Shown here: one piece after another, positions 29,720 through 39,800 of the stretch
Layout of the letters: every line of letters begins with the position of its first letter
Numbering within the stretch: the first letter of the stretch is position 1
NCBI RefSeq assembly: GCF_000150955.2
Contig: NC_011670.1
Span: forward strand, 463,817 to 527,816
Reading direction: 5' to 3'
DNA: 64,000 nucleotides
From: Phaeodactylum tricornutum CCAP 1055/1
Lineage: Eukaryota > Bacillariophyta > Bacillariophyceae > Surirellales > Neidiaceae
The notes under the pieces: generated by a model
Seen by the model: only the letters and a program-made list of their open reading frames with translations
The model's database searches: none
What the model was told of the DNA's origin: nothing
Made by a program: the position numbers and the translations under genes

Positions 29720-30781
29720 TTAGTGACTAGCTTGCGCAGTGTATGGAAACTCGTAGGCAGATCTCAGCATGGCAACTCGCCAGCGAAGCTGCTTTTCGGG
29801 TCCACCGTTTAACCATCCTTCAAAAACGGCAACCGCAAGGTCCGTGACCGTTTCCTTGTCGTCGGGCGAATTGGCGTGCTTGGCGGTCGAGAACGTGTAT
29901 GAAACCTCACATAAGACATCGATCTGGGCTGCGACCGGAATGTCTTTTTTTAAGGTCTCGCTCGCTTCAAATTCTTCATGCTCTCCGATTTCTTTGTTTT
30001 TATCTTCGACAATCATAACCCGAGCATCCAATAATGCAACTCCTCCGACTCGGCAAGACCCTTCTTCGTATACTTTCCGTTCTGGATCCAGAAGCATTCC
30101 CAGTAGACCAAACTTTGTGACATAATATGAGGCACTAAACGACTGCGGCGTAGACATTTTCCACAGTTGCCCCTCCAGAGATTGTGGATCAGATTCAGCA
30201 CGTTTCCGCCACTGGTTGGTTCCCAAGAGTGCTTCACTCAGAGACGTCATGTCCCCGGAAATATCCACTTTCAGTTCCGTCTCCGATTGCTTTTCAATTT
30301 CGTCAAGGTTTTTCTTTTCTTCCTCGCTTGCTCGCGTTTGGTTTCTTAACGTCTCTGTTGTATCAAAGAAATTCTCCAAAGCAGGTCCTACAGCATTCAA
30401 AAACTGTTTCGAATCGAAACTGTAATCGGACCACAGCGGGTTCTGTAGATTGTGGAATAAAGCAAACGACAAGACGCTTCCATTATTCGCATTCATTAGC
30501 ACATCGTTGTTGATAACTTTGTCTTCGGTAGCAGCTTCAAAAGCTTCCCGACTCTGCTCGTCGACGACAGACGACCATACACCTTGCATCGCCGAGCCCA
30601 AGCGTTCCAGAAGCGACGGCATGGGCAACAACAATTTTGGTGATGCTTCCATCCTCAGCCGATCGTTAATCGAACAAAGTATACGAGTAGGCCGCATGGC
30701 AATCAAAATTGTACCAAAAGCATACGGTTCTATGTTGTGCAGTCTTACTCTGTCCACCTCTTCGCCCGTCACAGAAATCAA
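29720..30781 (-). CDS. Unknown protein, possibly NTF2/Tim44-like at the C-terminus
   Basis: 353 codons are open, but the frame's first usable ATG is at 30697. Codons upstream of it still look coding, so the real start may lie in a short exon further upstream (an ACAAG acceptor at the 30781 edge is possible). The middle is a charged coiled-coil (KNLDEIEKQSETELKVDIS). The C-terminal third alternates strands and helices (GGVALLDARVMIVEDKN, IPVAAQIDVLCEVSYTF, KQLRWRVAML), which resembles the cone-like fold of Tim44/NTF2 domains. That fold guess is weak. It lies tail to tail with the frataxin-like gene, 43 bases apart. Confidence 0.6.
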   Translation of the reverse strand: MISVTGEEVDRVRLHNIEPYAFGTILIAMRPTRILCSINDRLRMEASPKLLLPMPSLLERLGSAMQGVWSSVVDEQSREAFEAATEDKVINNDVLMNANNGSVLSFALFHNLQNPLWSDYSFDSKQFLNAVGPALENFFDTTETLRNQTRASEEEKKNLDEIEKQSETELKVDISGDMTSLSEALLGTNQWRKRAESDPQSLEGQLWKMSTPQSFSASYYVTKFGLLGMLLDPERKVYEEGSCRVGGVALLDARVMIVEDKNKEIGEHEEFEASETLKKDIPVAAQIDVLCEVSYTFSTAKHANSPDDKETVTDLAVAVFEGWLNGGPEKQLRWRVAMLRSAYEFPYTAQASH

Positions 30782-30953
30782 CTTGTTGCCGCCGAGTCAG
30801 GATTAATGTAAGTAGCGTCGATCTGGTTTTGTCGACGACACGGACCAGAATTCCGATAATATTCTATTCAATAACCGTATACCTAGATTATAAAAAGAAT
30901 TCGGAATCTCTCAAGAGAAAGATCACGAGCGACAAAACTGCTGGAAGCATTGC

Positions 30954-30962
30954 TGACAGTGA
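30954..30962 (+). promoter_or_regulatory. TGACAGTGA motif
   Basis: Exact copy, 173 bases from the minus-strand gene edge at 30781. Confidence 0.45.
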
Positions 30963-31089
30963 ATGTGGAATAGGATTCTTAGATTTCTTCCAGTTAAAAT
31001 CATCTGAGGGCAGGCACGACTCCGTCGAAGGAACAGAAGCAATACTTTTGAGGGATCAAGAAAATCAACTTTGCCACAAATCACAGGAC

Positions 31090-31098
31090 TGACAGTGA
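31090..31098 (+). promoter_or_regulatory. TGACAGTGA motif close to a start codon
   Basis: Exact copy ending 16 bases before the ATG at 31115, so it may lie in the 5' leader. Confidence 0.45.
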
Positions 31099-31114
31099 AA
31101 CGCTTGTGTCGGCC

Positions 31115-31573
31115 ATGACGGAGTTTCAAGAAGCCAGAGAGTCACATCCACAGCGACTGGTGCGGCAGAGCAAAAACTCTTTGGTCCGTCTTTCAGGGTT
31201 TTGGAAAAAGTCCGACAAACTGGCCAAAAAGCAAATAAAGCAAGCCGACCTGAAAGCTCGGAAGCGGCAGTTTGGCGAGCAATACATGGATTTACTCGAG
31301 AAGGACGCCGATCCAGAAGAGCTGGAAAATTGCTTAAATGAAGCCCTTCGTGAAACAGAGATTATTCGAAATGGCATCGACGCGCTCGAAGCCAGTATGG
31401 AACTCGTCAATGCCAAAACCCGCGAAAAGATCCTACCGACGCCTGAAAGTCCTGCCGAAAGGCAACAGATGTTTTCGGCCGTTGCGGCTAACGCCACTGG
31501 AATAGAATCAACGAACGTAGAATTGGACAAGGATTACGTTGCTGTTGTCCATCCCGCCGGACAAGGAAGTTAA
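31115..31573 (+). CDS. Small charged helical protein of unknown function, 152 residues
   Basis: Single exon from the ATG at 31115. It is rich in Lys, Glu, Ala and Gln, with a strong helical or coiled-coil pattern across residues 30-105 (KKQIKQADLKARKRQFGEQY, DPEELENCLNEALRETEIIR). No signal peptide or membrane segment. No family is recognised. Its size and texture suggest a structural or adaptor protein. The start is supported because the frame upstream has no ATG. Confidence 0.65.
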   Translation: MTEFQEARESHPQRLVRQSKNSLVRLSGFWKKSDKLAKKQIKQADLKARKRQFGEQYMDLLEKDADPEELENCLNEALRETEIIRNGIDALEASMELVNAKTREKILPTPESPAERQQMFSAVAANATGIESTNVELDKDYVAVVHPAGQGS

Positions 31574-31732
31574 GCTCTTTCACGGTAATTGCTGGTGTAA
31601 ACATGTTTCTTCGTGATGTATACACCTTTGCATGGTGGGAACTGTACTTTTAGCGCAAGAATCGGAAACGAGCGCCTAGCCTAAATCTTTGGTTTTCGAA
31701 AGTTGCGACGGCTTATCAGTTCAGAATCTGAT

Positions 31733-32506
31733 TTAAATCGTCCCCTGCCGCTTGTCCTTCGTTGTTTCCAATCCATCCCTTCTTTCGCGTTCCATCGTAA
31801 AATCCAATGTAGATATTGGTGTCTCCATACGATGTAAAGGAATAATTACTGGGCTGGAGTTCTTGTTTGATGCTTTCCTTTGCCCTCGTTCCAATTCGTT
31901 TTCACTGGATACTTTCCAAATTCCTCGAGCGAAGACCTGATTCAACTCGTAGCATGATGCTGAGTTGTACTGATCCGATATATGCAGCTGGAGACGGAAA
32001 CTGATTGAATTGTCTTCTCCCGGAATGAGTCGATCCGACCGCAAACTGTGTACTTCTAAAATTAGGTCCCGCATACTTCGTTCAAGCTCCGGAAGCATCT
32101 GTGTAAAAGCGTCTTCTGATTCCACACCACTTGGCATTAAATTCTTAATACCGAGCCGGTATGCCTGAAGGTTCCGTCTTGACTGTAATTCTTCCTCATT
32201 CTCGGAGGTCAAGTAAAGAACAAGCTCATCCGCGGCATTTTCAATCAAAGCCGGTACCGCTACGGCAATCGTATCTCGAACGTATGAGACGACTTCAGGA
32301 TGCCGACATACGTGACACCGAACTCCGAGAAAGCGTGTGGGTCCAAAAGTGTCCTTGGGATAAATGTGCTTATTGTATAAAATACTATGCGCCCAACATT
32401 CAAGAGTAGCACTCAGTAGGGCCTTCCACTGACTGTAGCTCTTGCGCATGAGCCATGACGAGGCGCTTCTAAAAGGAATCGTCGTTTTGTCGGATGTCGT
32501 CGCCAT
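31733..32506 (-). CDS. REV7: HORMA-domain protein REV7 (MAD2L2-like)
   Basis: 257 residues, single exon. The HORMA core is at about residues 25-225: LLSATLECWAHSILYNKHIY, PKDTF, CHVCRHPEVVSYVRDTIAVA, and VPALIENAADELVLYL. This matches REV7/MAD2L2 more closely than MAD2 (compare CHPELNQYIQDTL in the human protein). REV7 is the accessory subunit of DNA polymerase zeta with REV3 and acts as an adaptor in translesion synthesis; in animals it also belongs to shieldin. The C-terminal 30 residues are strongly charged (MERERRDGLETTKDKRQ) and lie beyond the usual fold. It is divergent from the App1-like gene. Confidence 0.82.
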   Translation of the reverse strand: MATTSDKTTIPFRSASSWLMRKSYSQWKALLSATLECWAHSILYNKHIYPKDTFGPTRFLGVRCHVCRHPEVVSYVRDTIAVAVPALIENAADELVLYLTSENEEELQSRRNLQAYRLGIKNLMPSGVESEDAFTQMLPELERSMRDLILEVHSLRSDRLIPGEDNSISFRLQLHISDQYNSASCYELNQVFARGIWKVSSENELERGQRKASNKNSSPVIIPLHRMETPISTLDFTMERERRDGLETTKDKRQGTI

Positions 32507-32852
32507 GGGTCAAGATAAGGCTTTGCCACGTGGATTGAGTAATACTGAAGACGTCTTTCCGTTTTTGCGGATATTGCTAATACCACACCCTGCAGGCTGT
32601 CCTTGGCATCCTTTACAGTCATCAGCTCGAAATGCATTGGGAAACCGCCTTTCGAAACCCATTCACTGTCAAAAGGAGTCTGTGGCATGAGAAAACCTGA
32701 GGGGAGGACGACAACGAGCAACGAACCTGTACCGAACAGAGAAAACTTCGTTGCTTTTGATTGGAAGTATCATGTCGACGATATTTCTCATGTCCGAAGA
32801 TTCCTTTTAACAACCAGTCACGAGCTTGCACGACCCCCGTTGACGTGACCGA
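32507..32852. other. Divergent promoter region between REV7 and the App1-like gene
   Basis: 346 bases. It contains an exact TCACTGTCA (complement of TGACAGTGA) at 32663-32671, 157 bases from the REV7 start and about 180 from the App1-like start. Short frames here are shadows or noise. Confidence 0.5.
32663..32671 (-). promoter_or_regulatory. TGACAGTGA motif (complement strand)
   Basis: Reads TCACTGTCA on the plus strand, in the divergent REV7/App1-like promoter. Confidence 0.45.
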
Positions 32853-35800
32853 ATGCATGTGTCGACGATGTTTCCTATCATTCCCGAAGTAATTCGTTGT
32901 GGCGAGTCTCAAGGCATCGTAGGTTGGCGAATTTACCACCCTGCAGACAGGCAGTATCACTCGGAAAAGTCGTCGGAGTCCTGTGACAAGAGCTCAATCC
33001 TCCTGTACAGAGAATTGCATCACACTCAGAGAAAAGCGGCATTTCTAGAGGCGAAACCTTGCTGCGTGAACCACCGAGGAGGTTCAAATTCATCGTATTC
33101 TACGAACTTCATCGACCATGGATCGTTTCGCCGCAATGATCATCCTGCTAACGGTGCTTGTAGTACGTTTCGAATATTAAGAATTTTTCAACGCCGTCAT
33201 GTAAGGAATCTTACATATGCGAATTGCGTTCCCTCGGTTTCGTTTTTGCAGAGCACCGTCTTGTTCTTGTTGGCTCTGTTTTCGTTCGCTCCTGTGACAT
33301 GCTCGTGCCTGGTGTCGCTTCTGTACAGTATGTACCTTTTCATGGCATACGAAGAGTCGGGAGTGCATCATGCTCAAGAGTTCGAAAATAGGTTTTGGAC
33401 TATCTTTGCATTGCTATTGAGTACGGCACTTTTTTTCGCTCGGGATTCGCCACTAGCTTTCGGTTTGTGGAGTCCGACGCTTGGATTCATCGGTGTTCTG
33501 ATATCTGGATATGCGATGCATCTGTGGGACAGATACTTACATCGGCTGGCTATTTCGCAACAAATTCGGAATCTGGGCATGCGGCGGTCTACAACGGCGA
33601 ATTCGTCACTGATGCGACTCAAGGACTTGGGCATCCCAGTGGAAGATCAACTAGCTCGAATTAACACATGCTTGCAGGATATTGATCAGCTTTTGATTCC
33701 TTCTACAATCAACAATTTCATAAATCAGCGGTTTATCTTCACAAAAGAACAGGAAATTATCAGCGTGTTTGAAGAGTGTGACGCTCGAGCTCTGAACTAT
33801 CTTGTTTCACACGTCAAGCTTGGGCTACTATTTTACAAGATCAAAGATCATCGGAGTTTTAATGGGAAGCATCGAACAGCTCTCGTCACTCTTTTAGCTG
33901 TCGAGCGTTTGCCCATTTTGACCATCGTCTCACGAGTCATTGTGCTGCATAGCTTGCAATTACTCAAGCTTCGGGCCAATCCGAAAGCTGAATTTTGGGT
34001 CCGGAATATTCTTCTGAACACTCATCAAGACAACCTTTCCGAGCTCAAAACACTCACAGATACCAAGGGCGATTACTTCTGTATGAACAAACTAATATAC
34101 GATGATATTCGCTCTGAAACCACACGACAAGACATTCTCAATCATATTCGTCGGGAAGCTGCCGTTCAGCAGACTCATATTCAAATGGGGACGAGGCGCT
34201 TGACGAAATACCGCATGCACGGGCAATTTCGGAAAGTCCTCTCTGACGTCGATGATACTCTATATTGTAGCGGGGGAATGTACCCCGCTGGAGTTGACAA
34301 AAGATATCCGAAAAAGGCTGTGTACCCTGGTGTCTTGGCCTTTTACCGTGAATTGGACCTCGGCACACAAGGACCTGAAGAATGGCAAGACGAGCACGTG
34401 GGAAACTTGGTTTTCTTGTCTGCTCGTCCACATGTATATAAAGATATGAGCGAAAAAGCGAATTTTGCTAAGTTTGAGAAGCTTAGAGCTCAAGGCGCAG
34501 ATGGCCGCAAAGGCATGCACACTGTCCCAAGCTTGCTCGCTGGAGACCTGGCGTCAGGCACATCATACATGGTAACGAACGACTTTGAGCCACTAGCGCA
34601 GAAAAAATTTGACAACTTTCGACGCTATGTTTCTATATACCCAGAGTACCAACATGTGTTTGTCTGTGACAATGGACAAGGTGACGTGAGAGCCGGCGAG
34701 CTTATGTTTGACAGTTTCCCTTACGAGTTTCAGTCGCTATACGTCCATGTCGTTATGCCTATTGAAAAGACCCACGGATACTCTCCACAACGGTGGCGCC
34801 AGAAGGAGTTTATGCCGCATTTTTTTAGAACCTATCCGGAAGCGGCTCTTCATGCTGCAAGCCGAAATCCGCCACTAATACGGCTAGGGGGGCTTCAGCG
34901 CATCTGTCGTGATGCTGTAAAGGATTTTGAGCAAATAACAAACTGGTCAACTGAAGCTATGAAAGCGGAGCGAAGACTCGAGTTGAACCAAGCTGTTTGG
35001 CGAGCGAATTCTTTTTTGGAATGGCATTATTTAGACCAGGTTGAACTCATTAAAGCAGAGTGTCGTTGGACGTTGGGACAAAGAGTACGGACCCCATATG
35101 GCATTGGGATAATTCTCGACTTTGACCCTGTTTTTGATCTATACGGAGTCGAGCTGGACTGGAGGCCTCTCGATATTCAGGTTATCGAACACTTGAAGAA
35201 TCCTAGCAGCTCCATCATTCGACCAAAAGAAATAGCAACATCTAGTGGTCTTGGAGCCAAAAGATCTCTTTCGACTGTAGTTGAAATGGAAAGCGAAGAA
35301 GCTGATGACGAAGCTACATTGCAAATAAGTGTCGGTTTGCATCTTCCAAAGCGTCAAGAGGTTGGTGAGCCGAGTGCTGAGAGGCCCATAACTGACCGGC
35401 AACGGTCTGATAGATCAAGAATATCCACTCGAAAGGCATTGGGCACAAATGTTTTGTCTGAAAATGGTAACGTCCAGCAACAAAGAAGAGAAGTAGAATC
35501 CTCTATTCCAAATGACTTCCAACGTTTGAACCAGGAAACTAAAGCCAAGGCAATATCAGTAAAGGCACGAATCGGTGGAAGATTTATCTCTAAGCTTACT
35601 CCTCCTGTGCTGCCAAAGATCGACAAGGAGAAGGGTCGATCTATTTTTACATTTCTTGCTCCTGTTCAGGGTTCAGTACCTTTGGCTTTCAAGGAAGGTG
35701 ACGAATGCACAACACCGTTTGGACCGGCTAGGGTTGCTCAATACCGGAGCAAGAATGAGATTGTCGTCGTTGACTTCATTGGTTGGTATGCCGTAGGTTA

Positions 35801-36836
35801 TCTTGCTCAGCAAGATGTGAAGGTTATTCCTAAGAGTCTACTCAGATCTCTCTTTCGACAAATGAGCGCTAGCGAGGGATCGCAACGGCCTGTTGACTAT
35901 TCTTCCTCTGACGGGACTGTAATAGCAACTCCTTTTGGACTGGGGAGCGTTGTTCGCCCCGTTGCTCCTCCCGGAAGAGACACTAAGCGAGCAGTATCGC
36001 CTACAGTTCGAATACGCTTAGAAAGTTGGACCCTTGCGAATGGCAACCATCCAGAATTATACTGCACAGTAGAAAACGCAGAAGAATGGAAGAAGAGCAA
36101 GTCAGATGAGACTAAGTCGATCTTTTCGGCCCTTGAAAACTTAGTTACATCGTCGAGAACGCTTTTCGAACCATTCCTGAGCAACAAAACTCCGACCAAA
36201 ATCGAACCGAAATTTGAGCAGTACTACAAAGATTCAGCTTCTGTAACTACAATTTTTGGAGAAGGGGTAGTACACCGTTTTAGGTCAATTGATGGGTTCT
36301 ATGAGGTTCATCTTACCCGGTGGATGCTCGCAAGCAATAAGTGCGCTACAGCTTTTCTTCGGAGAGAAAGCATCAATTACAGGATCGCAAATGGTTGCAA
36401 AGAGGGTTACCCCGTGCTGACTACTTTGGGGGCTTCCGGGACATTGGCATCCGTTGACCCCACTACAGGTGTGCATATCGTGACCGTCCCTACTGCAGGA
36501 ATGATTTGCTATTTGCAGCCAGACCACATAGCACGTTCGCTGAAAGCGGCCGTTGGAGAGAATGTGTTGACCGCCTTTGGTGAGGGAAAGATTGAAACTT
36601 ACAGTTTACAGAATGATACGTATACGATTATATTGGCTGGCTGGAGAGGAAAGCTTTTCGCGAAGGAAGTATCATTCGAGCGAGTTGGGGATGGTGTCCA
36701 AGATCGCGATGGCCCTTTTGGTGTCAATTGGCTTTTGCGCTTTTTGTTTTTTAGTTCGGCAAGAGGCCCTCGAAGTCGAAGCAACAGCCTCATCGGTGGA
36801 AGTCAGAGTAGTAGAAGCGTGACAAACGTTGACTAG
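32853..36836 (+). CDS. Large App1-type (DUF2183) phosphatase with membrane segments and repeated T-F-G-x-G modules
   Basis: 1,327 residues in one exon from the ATG at 32853. Residues about 130-230 hold hydrophobic, probably membrane, segments (STVLFLLALFSFAPVTCSCL; FWTIFALLLSTALFF). The App1 catalytic domain covers about 450-650: HAD motif I DVDDT at 465, FLSARP at 521, and CDNGQGD at 603. In yeast App1 this domain is a Mg-dependent phosphatidate phosphatase linked to actin patches. The C-terminal half carries about six modules beginning near residues 745, 953, 1025, 1132, 1189 and 1239. They share T-[PFIL]-[FYL]-G-x-G followed by a beta strand and a final W, as in VLTAFGEGKIETYSLQNDTY. The module resembles a small SH3-like barrel. 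The role is probably lipid phosphate hydrolysis at an internal membrane. Confidence 0.82.
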   Translation: MHVSTMFPIIPEVIRCGESQGIVGWRIYHPADRQYHSEKSSESCDKSSILLYRELHHTQRKAAFLEAKPCCVNHRGGSNSSYSTNFIDHGSFRRNDHPANGACSTFRILRIFQRRHVRNLTYANCVPSVSFLQSTVLFLLALFSFAPVTCSCLVSLLYSMYLFMAYEESGVHHAQEFENRFWTIFALLLSTALFFARDSPLAFGLWSPTLGFIGVLISGYAMHLWDRYLHRLAISQQIRNLGMRRSTTANSSLMRLKDLGIPVEDQLARINTCLQDIDQLLIPSTINNFINQRFIFTKEQEIISVFEECDARALNYLVSHVKLGLLFYKIKDHRSFNGKHRTALVTLLAVERLPILTIVSRVIVLHSLQLLKLRANPKAEFWVRNILLNTHQDNLSELKTLTDTKGDYFCMNKLIYDDIRSETTRQDILNHIRREAAVQQTHIQMGTRRLTKYRMHGQFRKVLSDVDDTLYCSGGMYPAGVDKRYPKKAVYPGVLAFYRELDLGTQGPEEWQDEHVGNLVFLSARPHVYKDMSEKANFAKFEKLRAQGADGRKGMHTVPSLLAGDLASGTSYMVTNDFEPLAQKKFDNFRRYVSIYPEYQHVFVCDNGQGDVRAGELMFDSFPYEFQSLYVHVVMPIEKTHGYSPQRWRQKEFMPHFFRTYPEAALHAASRNPPLIRLGGLQRICRDAVKDFEQITNWSTEAMKAERRLELNQAVWRANSFLEWHYLDQVELIKAECRWTLGQRVRTPYGIGIILDFDPVFDLYGVELDWRPLDIQVIEHLKNPSSSIIRPKEIATSSGLGAKRSLSTVVEMESEEADDEATLQISVGLHLPKRQEVGEPSAERPITDRQRSDRSRISTRKALGTNVLSENGNVQQQRREVESSIPNDFQRLNQETKAKAISVKARIGGRFISKLTPPVLPKIDKEKGRSIFTFLAPVQGSVPLAFKEGDECTTPFGPARVAQYRSKNEIVVVDFIGWYAVGYLAQQDVKVIPKSLLRSLFRQMSASEGSQRPVDYSSSDGTVIATPFGLGSVVRPVAPPGRDTKRAVSPTVRIRLESWTLANGNHPELYCTVENAEEWKKSKSDETKSIFSALENLVTSSRTLFEPFLSNKTPTKIEPKFEQYYKDSASVTTIFGEGVVHRFRSIDGFYEVHLTRWMLASNKCATAFLRRESINYRIANGCKEGYPVLTTLGASGTLASVDPTTGVHIVTVPTAGMICYLQPDHIARSLKAAVGENVLTAFGEGKIETYSLQNDTYTIILAGWRGKLFAKEVSFERVGDGVQDRDGPFGVNWLLRFLFFSSARGPRSRSNSLIGGSQSSRSVTNVD

Positions 36837-36851
36837 TCCAATCTCTTTTTT
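36837..36851. other. Fifteen-base gap between two convergent stop codons
   Basis: The App1-like gene and the MBD-like gene end only 15 bases apart on opposite strands, so their 3' untranslated regions must overlap. Confidence 0.9.
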
Positions 36852-39800
36852 CTATTTCTTCTTAAATAGCATTATAGCAGTGTCTTCGTCACCGTTACAA
36901 GTGTCCAACAACTGAAGGAACCCATGAACTTCCACGAGAGATCGAAGTTTGAATTGTCGCAATGGGCTATACCAGTAATTGTCTGTACTACCTTTTGTTT
37001 TTCCCGACTGGCGCTGAAAGACCCTCTTTGTCCAACCGGATGGCCAGTGTAAGGACTCATTGGGCACCCCTTCCCATATGAGAAGAGCAGGTGGCCTTCC
37101 ACCATTAGATGCGAGTCCGCCTTTGGCCGTATAAACTGAGGTTTTGTCAGTCGGAGCTCTCGCGGCTTTTCTACTTGACTTTGAATTGTTTTGTTTTCTC
37201 GTAAGCTTTCGAGAGTCTTTCGAAAGATCAAGATTCGTTTCAAGTCGCCGATTCACTGGTTGTGCAATCGCATTGTCTCTCGTCTCAGCAATTTTGACTC
37301 TTCCTTTAAACTCATCCATAGACCTAACGCGAATTCCTCGTCGTACTGCGAATTCCATAAGGTCCAGCTCAAGATTCAGCATATCACATAGCCTCGTCAA
37401 CGAATATTCGCGTGGGGTCACAAACTTTGAAGCGAAAGAGTGCACGACAAACGCAACTTGCCAAACTAGGTACCAAGTTCTATTGAGACCAAATTCCTTT
37501 CCAACCAAATGACTGGCGAATTTGGGAATGCTTGCTAGCGACGTCAGTGCAACGTTTTCGCAATCGTAGTTGCCGGAGCACATGAAGCATGTCTGCTCAC
37601 AAGACTGATCATCGAACCATTCTGCAGAGTGTGACTCGAGCCCTGCTACCTCAAGGGCGTCATAATAGCCTAGACGACTCGCAACGGCTGCTATATAACC
37701 CTTTGGTGCAGTCGAATGGTCGAGGAAAAACGCTCCAGACAACTGCAGCTTCGACAGAGAAGCCTGCATTGACCCCGGCAGTACAAAACCTGGTTCAAGC
37801 CCGCAGTCAAAGGAAAGTTCGTCTAAAGTGGCTACCCGAACCTTTTCGCCCGCTTTTCCTGCTTCAGCGAAAAGCACAGCTACAAGGGATTGATCTTGCA
37901 ATTCCTTTTTCTCCCCGGACGTCTGCGTCATGCTCGCGACTTGAAGAGAGAGGTTTTGGATGAGATCTCTCGCAATAGGGCACCACATAGAACTGTTCAG
38001 CGGCAGTACTATCACGTCCTTCAATTCGAAGCATACCTCTTCAACAAGCTCGCGTTCAAGGCTCCTGTATGTCACCTCCGCTTCACAATTTGATTGCTGC
38101 TTAATCAATTGAAGGTCATCAGTAAATGAAGACCACTGTAGCTCATCCAACAGCGACTCCGCGAAATCCAAGACTGGTAGCAAGGGAAAGTCGTCTGCGG
38201 AAGCTATGCAAAGATTTTCTCTCTGATCAGATAGTCTTGAATTGACTTTGTCTCGCAACCAATGAAGTCTTCTTAAAGCCACCCACTGTTTCGAAGTCAA
38301 AGCCCCCAGGGTCTTTGATTCCGCCGAAAATACTTCTGACTTCAAACTGTTAATTGGTTGCCATATCTCTTCTTTGATAAAGAGAAGAATCTCAAACAAG
38401 TCAACGAAAGCCGTCATGTCCACCAAGTGTATAAAATCGTCGCGTTCGTCAAAGTTTCTGGAAAGCTGGGTTGGAAACGAACAAATGTCGCTCTTCAGTG
38501 TACCGTGAACGTTCCGCCATCCGTAGCCGTGACGCTCGCGCACGGCTTCGTAGCCTTTTTTATAGTTTGTTAAGAGCTCGATGGTTTCTCCTTGTTTCAT
38601 AGCATTGTCGACCTTGATGTAATATGTGCTACTCCTTCCGTCTCTATTCATTATAAAAACGTTTTGCTGTCGGGATCCACTGTATCCAATTTCATTCACA
38701 TACATGGGCAAGTTCTTTCGCGCAGTCTCGTGCGGTTCACCAGTTGAGTCGCTGGTGATGTCAAGGATTTGGACGTGATTGTAGAGCGGCTCCGCCGCTT
38801 CAAAGGGCCACTCTTGCGGGGAAAACGACAAAATCCAATTTTTTGCAGTAAAAAGAGGCTCAATTTTGCGATCTGGGAAGGTGATAAGCACTGACAGTCA
38901 GATTTTTGCTGTCTAGCCCTCTCTGCGAATGAGATTCAAACTTACCCTCAGGTCGGAATGGTCCGTATAGTCCAAGTTCAATAGAACCTTCCTTTGAAGA
39001 ATACTTTATTCCCTTGTCCAGGACGTAGTCAATCTCCCGATACTTTCCAAGAAAACCTATGCCGTCTGGAATTGGCTCCTCACCAAAATCGTAGTGGAGG
39101 TCTTCGCCTACCAGCTTCAAATTGAAAATTGTGTTCGAGTTGTCGTGAACTCCTTTAAGGTTTGTCATGGTTTCAGCTACGTATGCCTTACCGTGAGCTG
39201 AATCCAAATCGGAACCAGTCAAGCCTAACGATGTTCTACAACCATTTGTTGCAACAAATTCAAGGTCGCGGTTACATTCTGCCTCAAAATATACTCTTTG
39301 TTTCAGGGACTCGCCAGCTAAAGCAGCAAACTGAGGTTTCAGCTGAAGTGCTTTGTTGAAGGTAAAAAACAAACCATTCCCTGACTGGGGTATGCGGGAT
39401 TGTTTGGCCTTGACAGTAAAGCAATACAAGATATTGTCACAACCTCCATGAACGACAAAATCCCAGATGGGCAATCCTGTCGTAGAACCGATACGAGATT
39501 TGCATAGGTGTTTAACGAAATGCATGGTTTCTGGCAATTCTGTGTCTACATCCACTGGAGGGATGTCGTCATGAGTGTTCTGCACTTCTAAGAGTGGCAT
39601 CACTCCTTCATAGGATCCGAAATATGCAGACAACCGCTGGCTCTTCCACAAACGCCGTTGCTGGGATAGAGCTGATTGGTCTTCAACACTGAGAATGTTG
39701 GATTCCTGTCTGCTTTCTACAGTAGAATCGTCTTCGAAAACTACTTCAATCTTTTGGGCAGAAGCATCATTTTCGTTTTCGTCCAATCCCCATTCCAGGT

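Larger units (their letters stand above)
30782..31114. other. Divergent intergenic region with two TGACAGTGA motifs
   Basis: 333 bases between two genes of unknown function. Exact motif copies lie at 30954-30962 and 31090-31098; the second is only 16 bases before the ATG of the plus-strand gene. No other feature seen. Confidence 0.55.

Noticed and set aside
38886-38899. CTGACAGTCAG inside the MBD-like gene as another promoter motif
   Set aside because: On the gene strand it is the branch and acceptor end of the 55-base intron, so splicing explains it.
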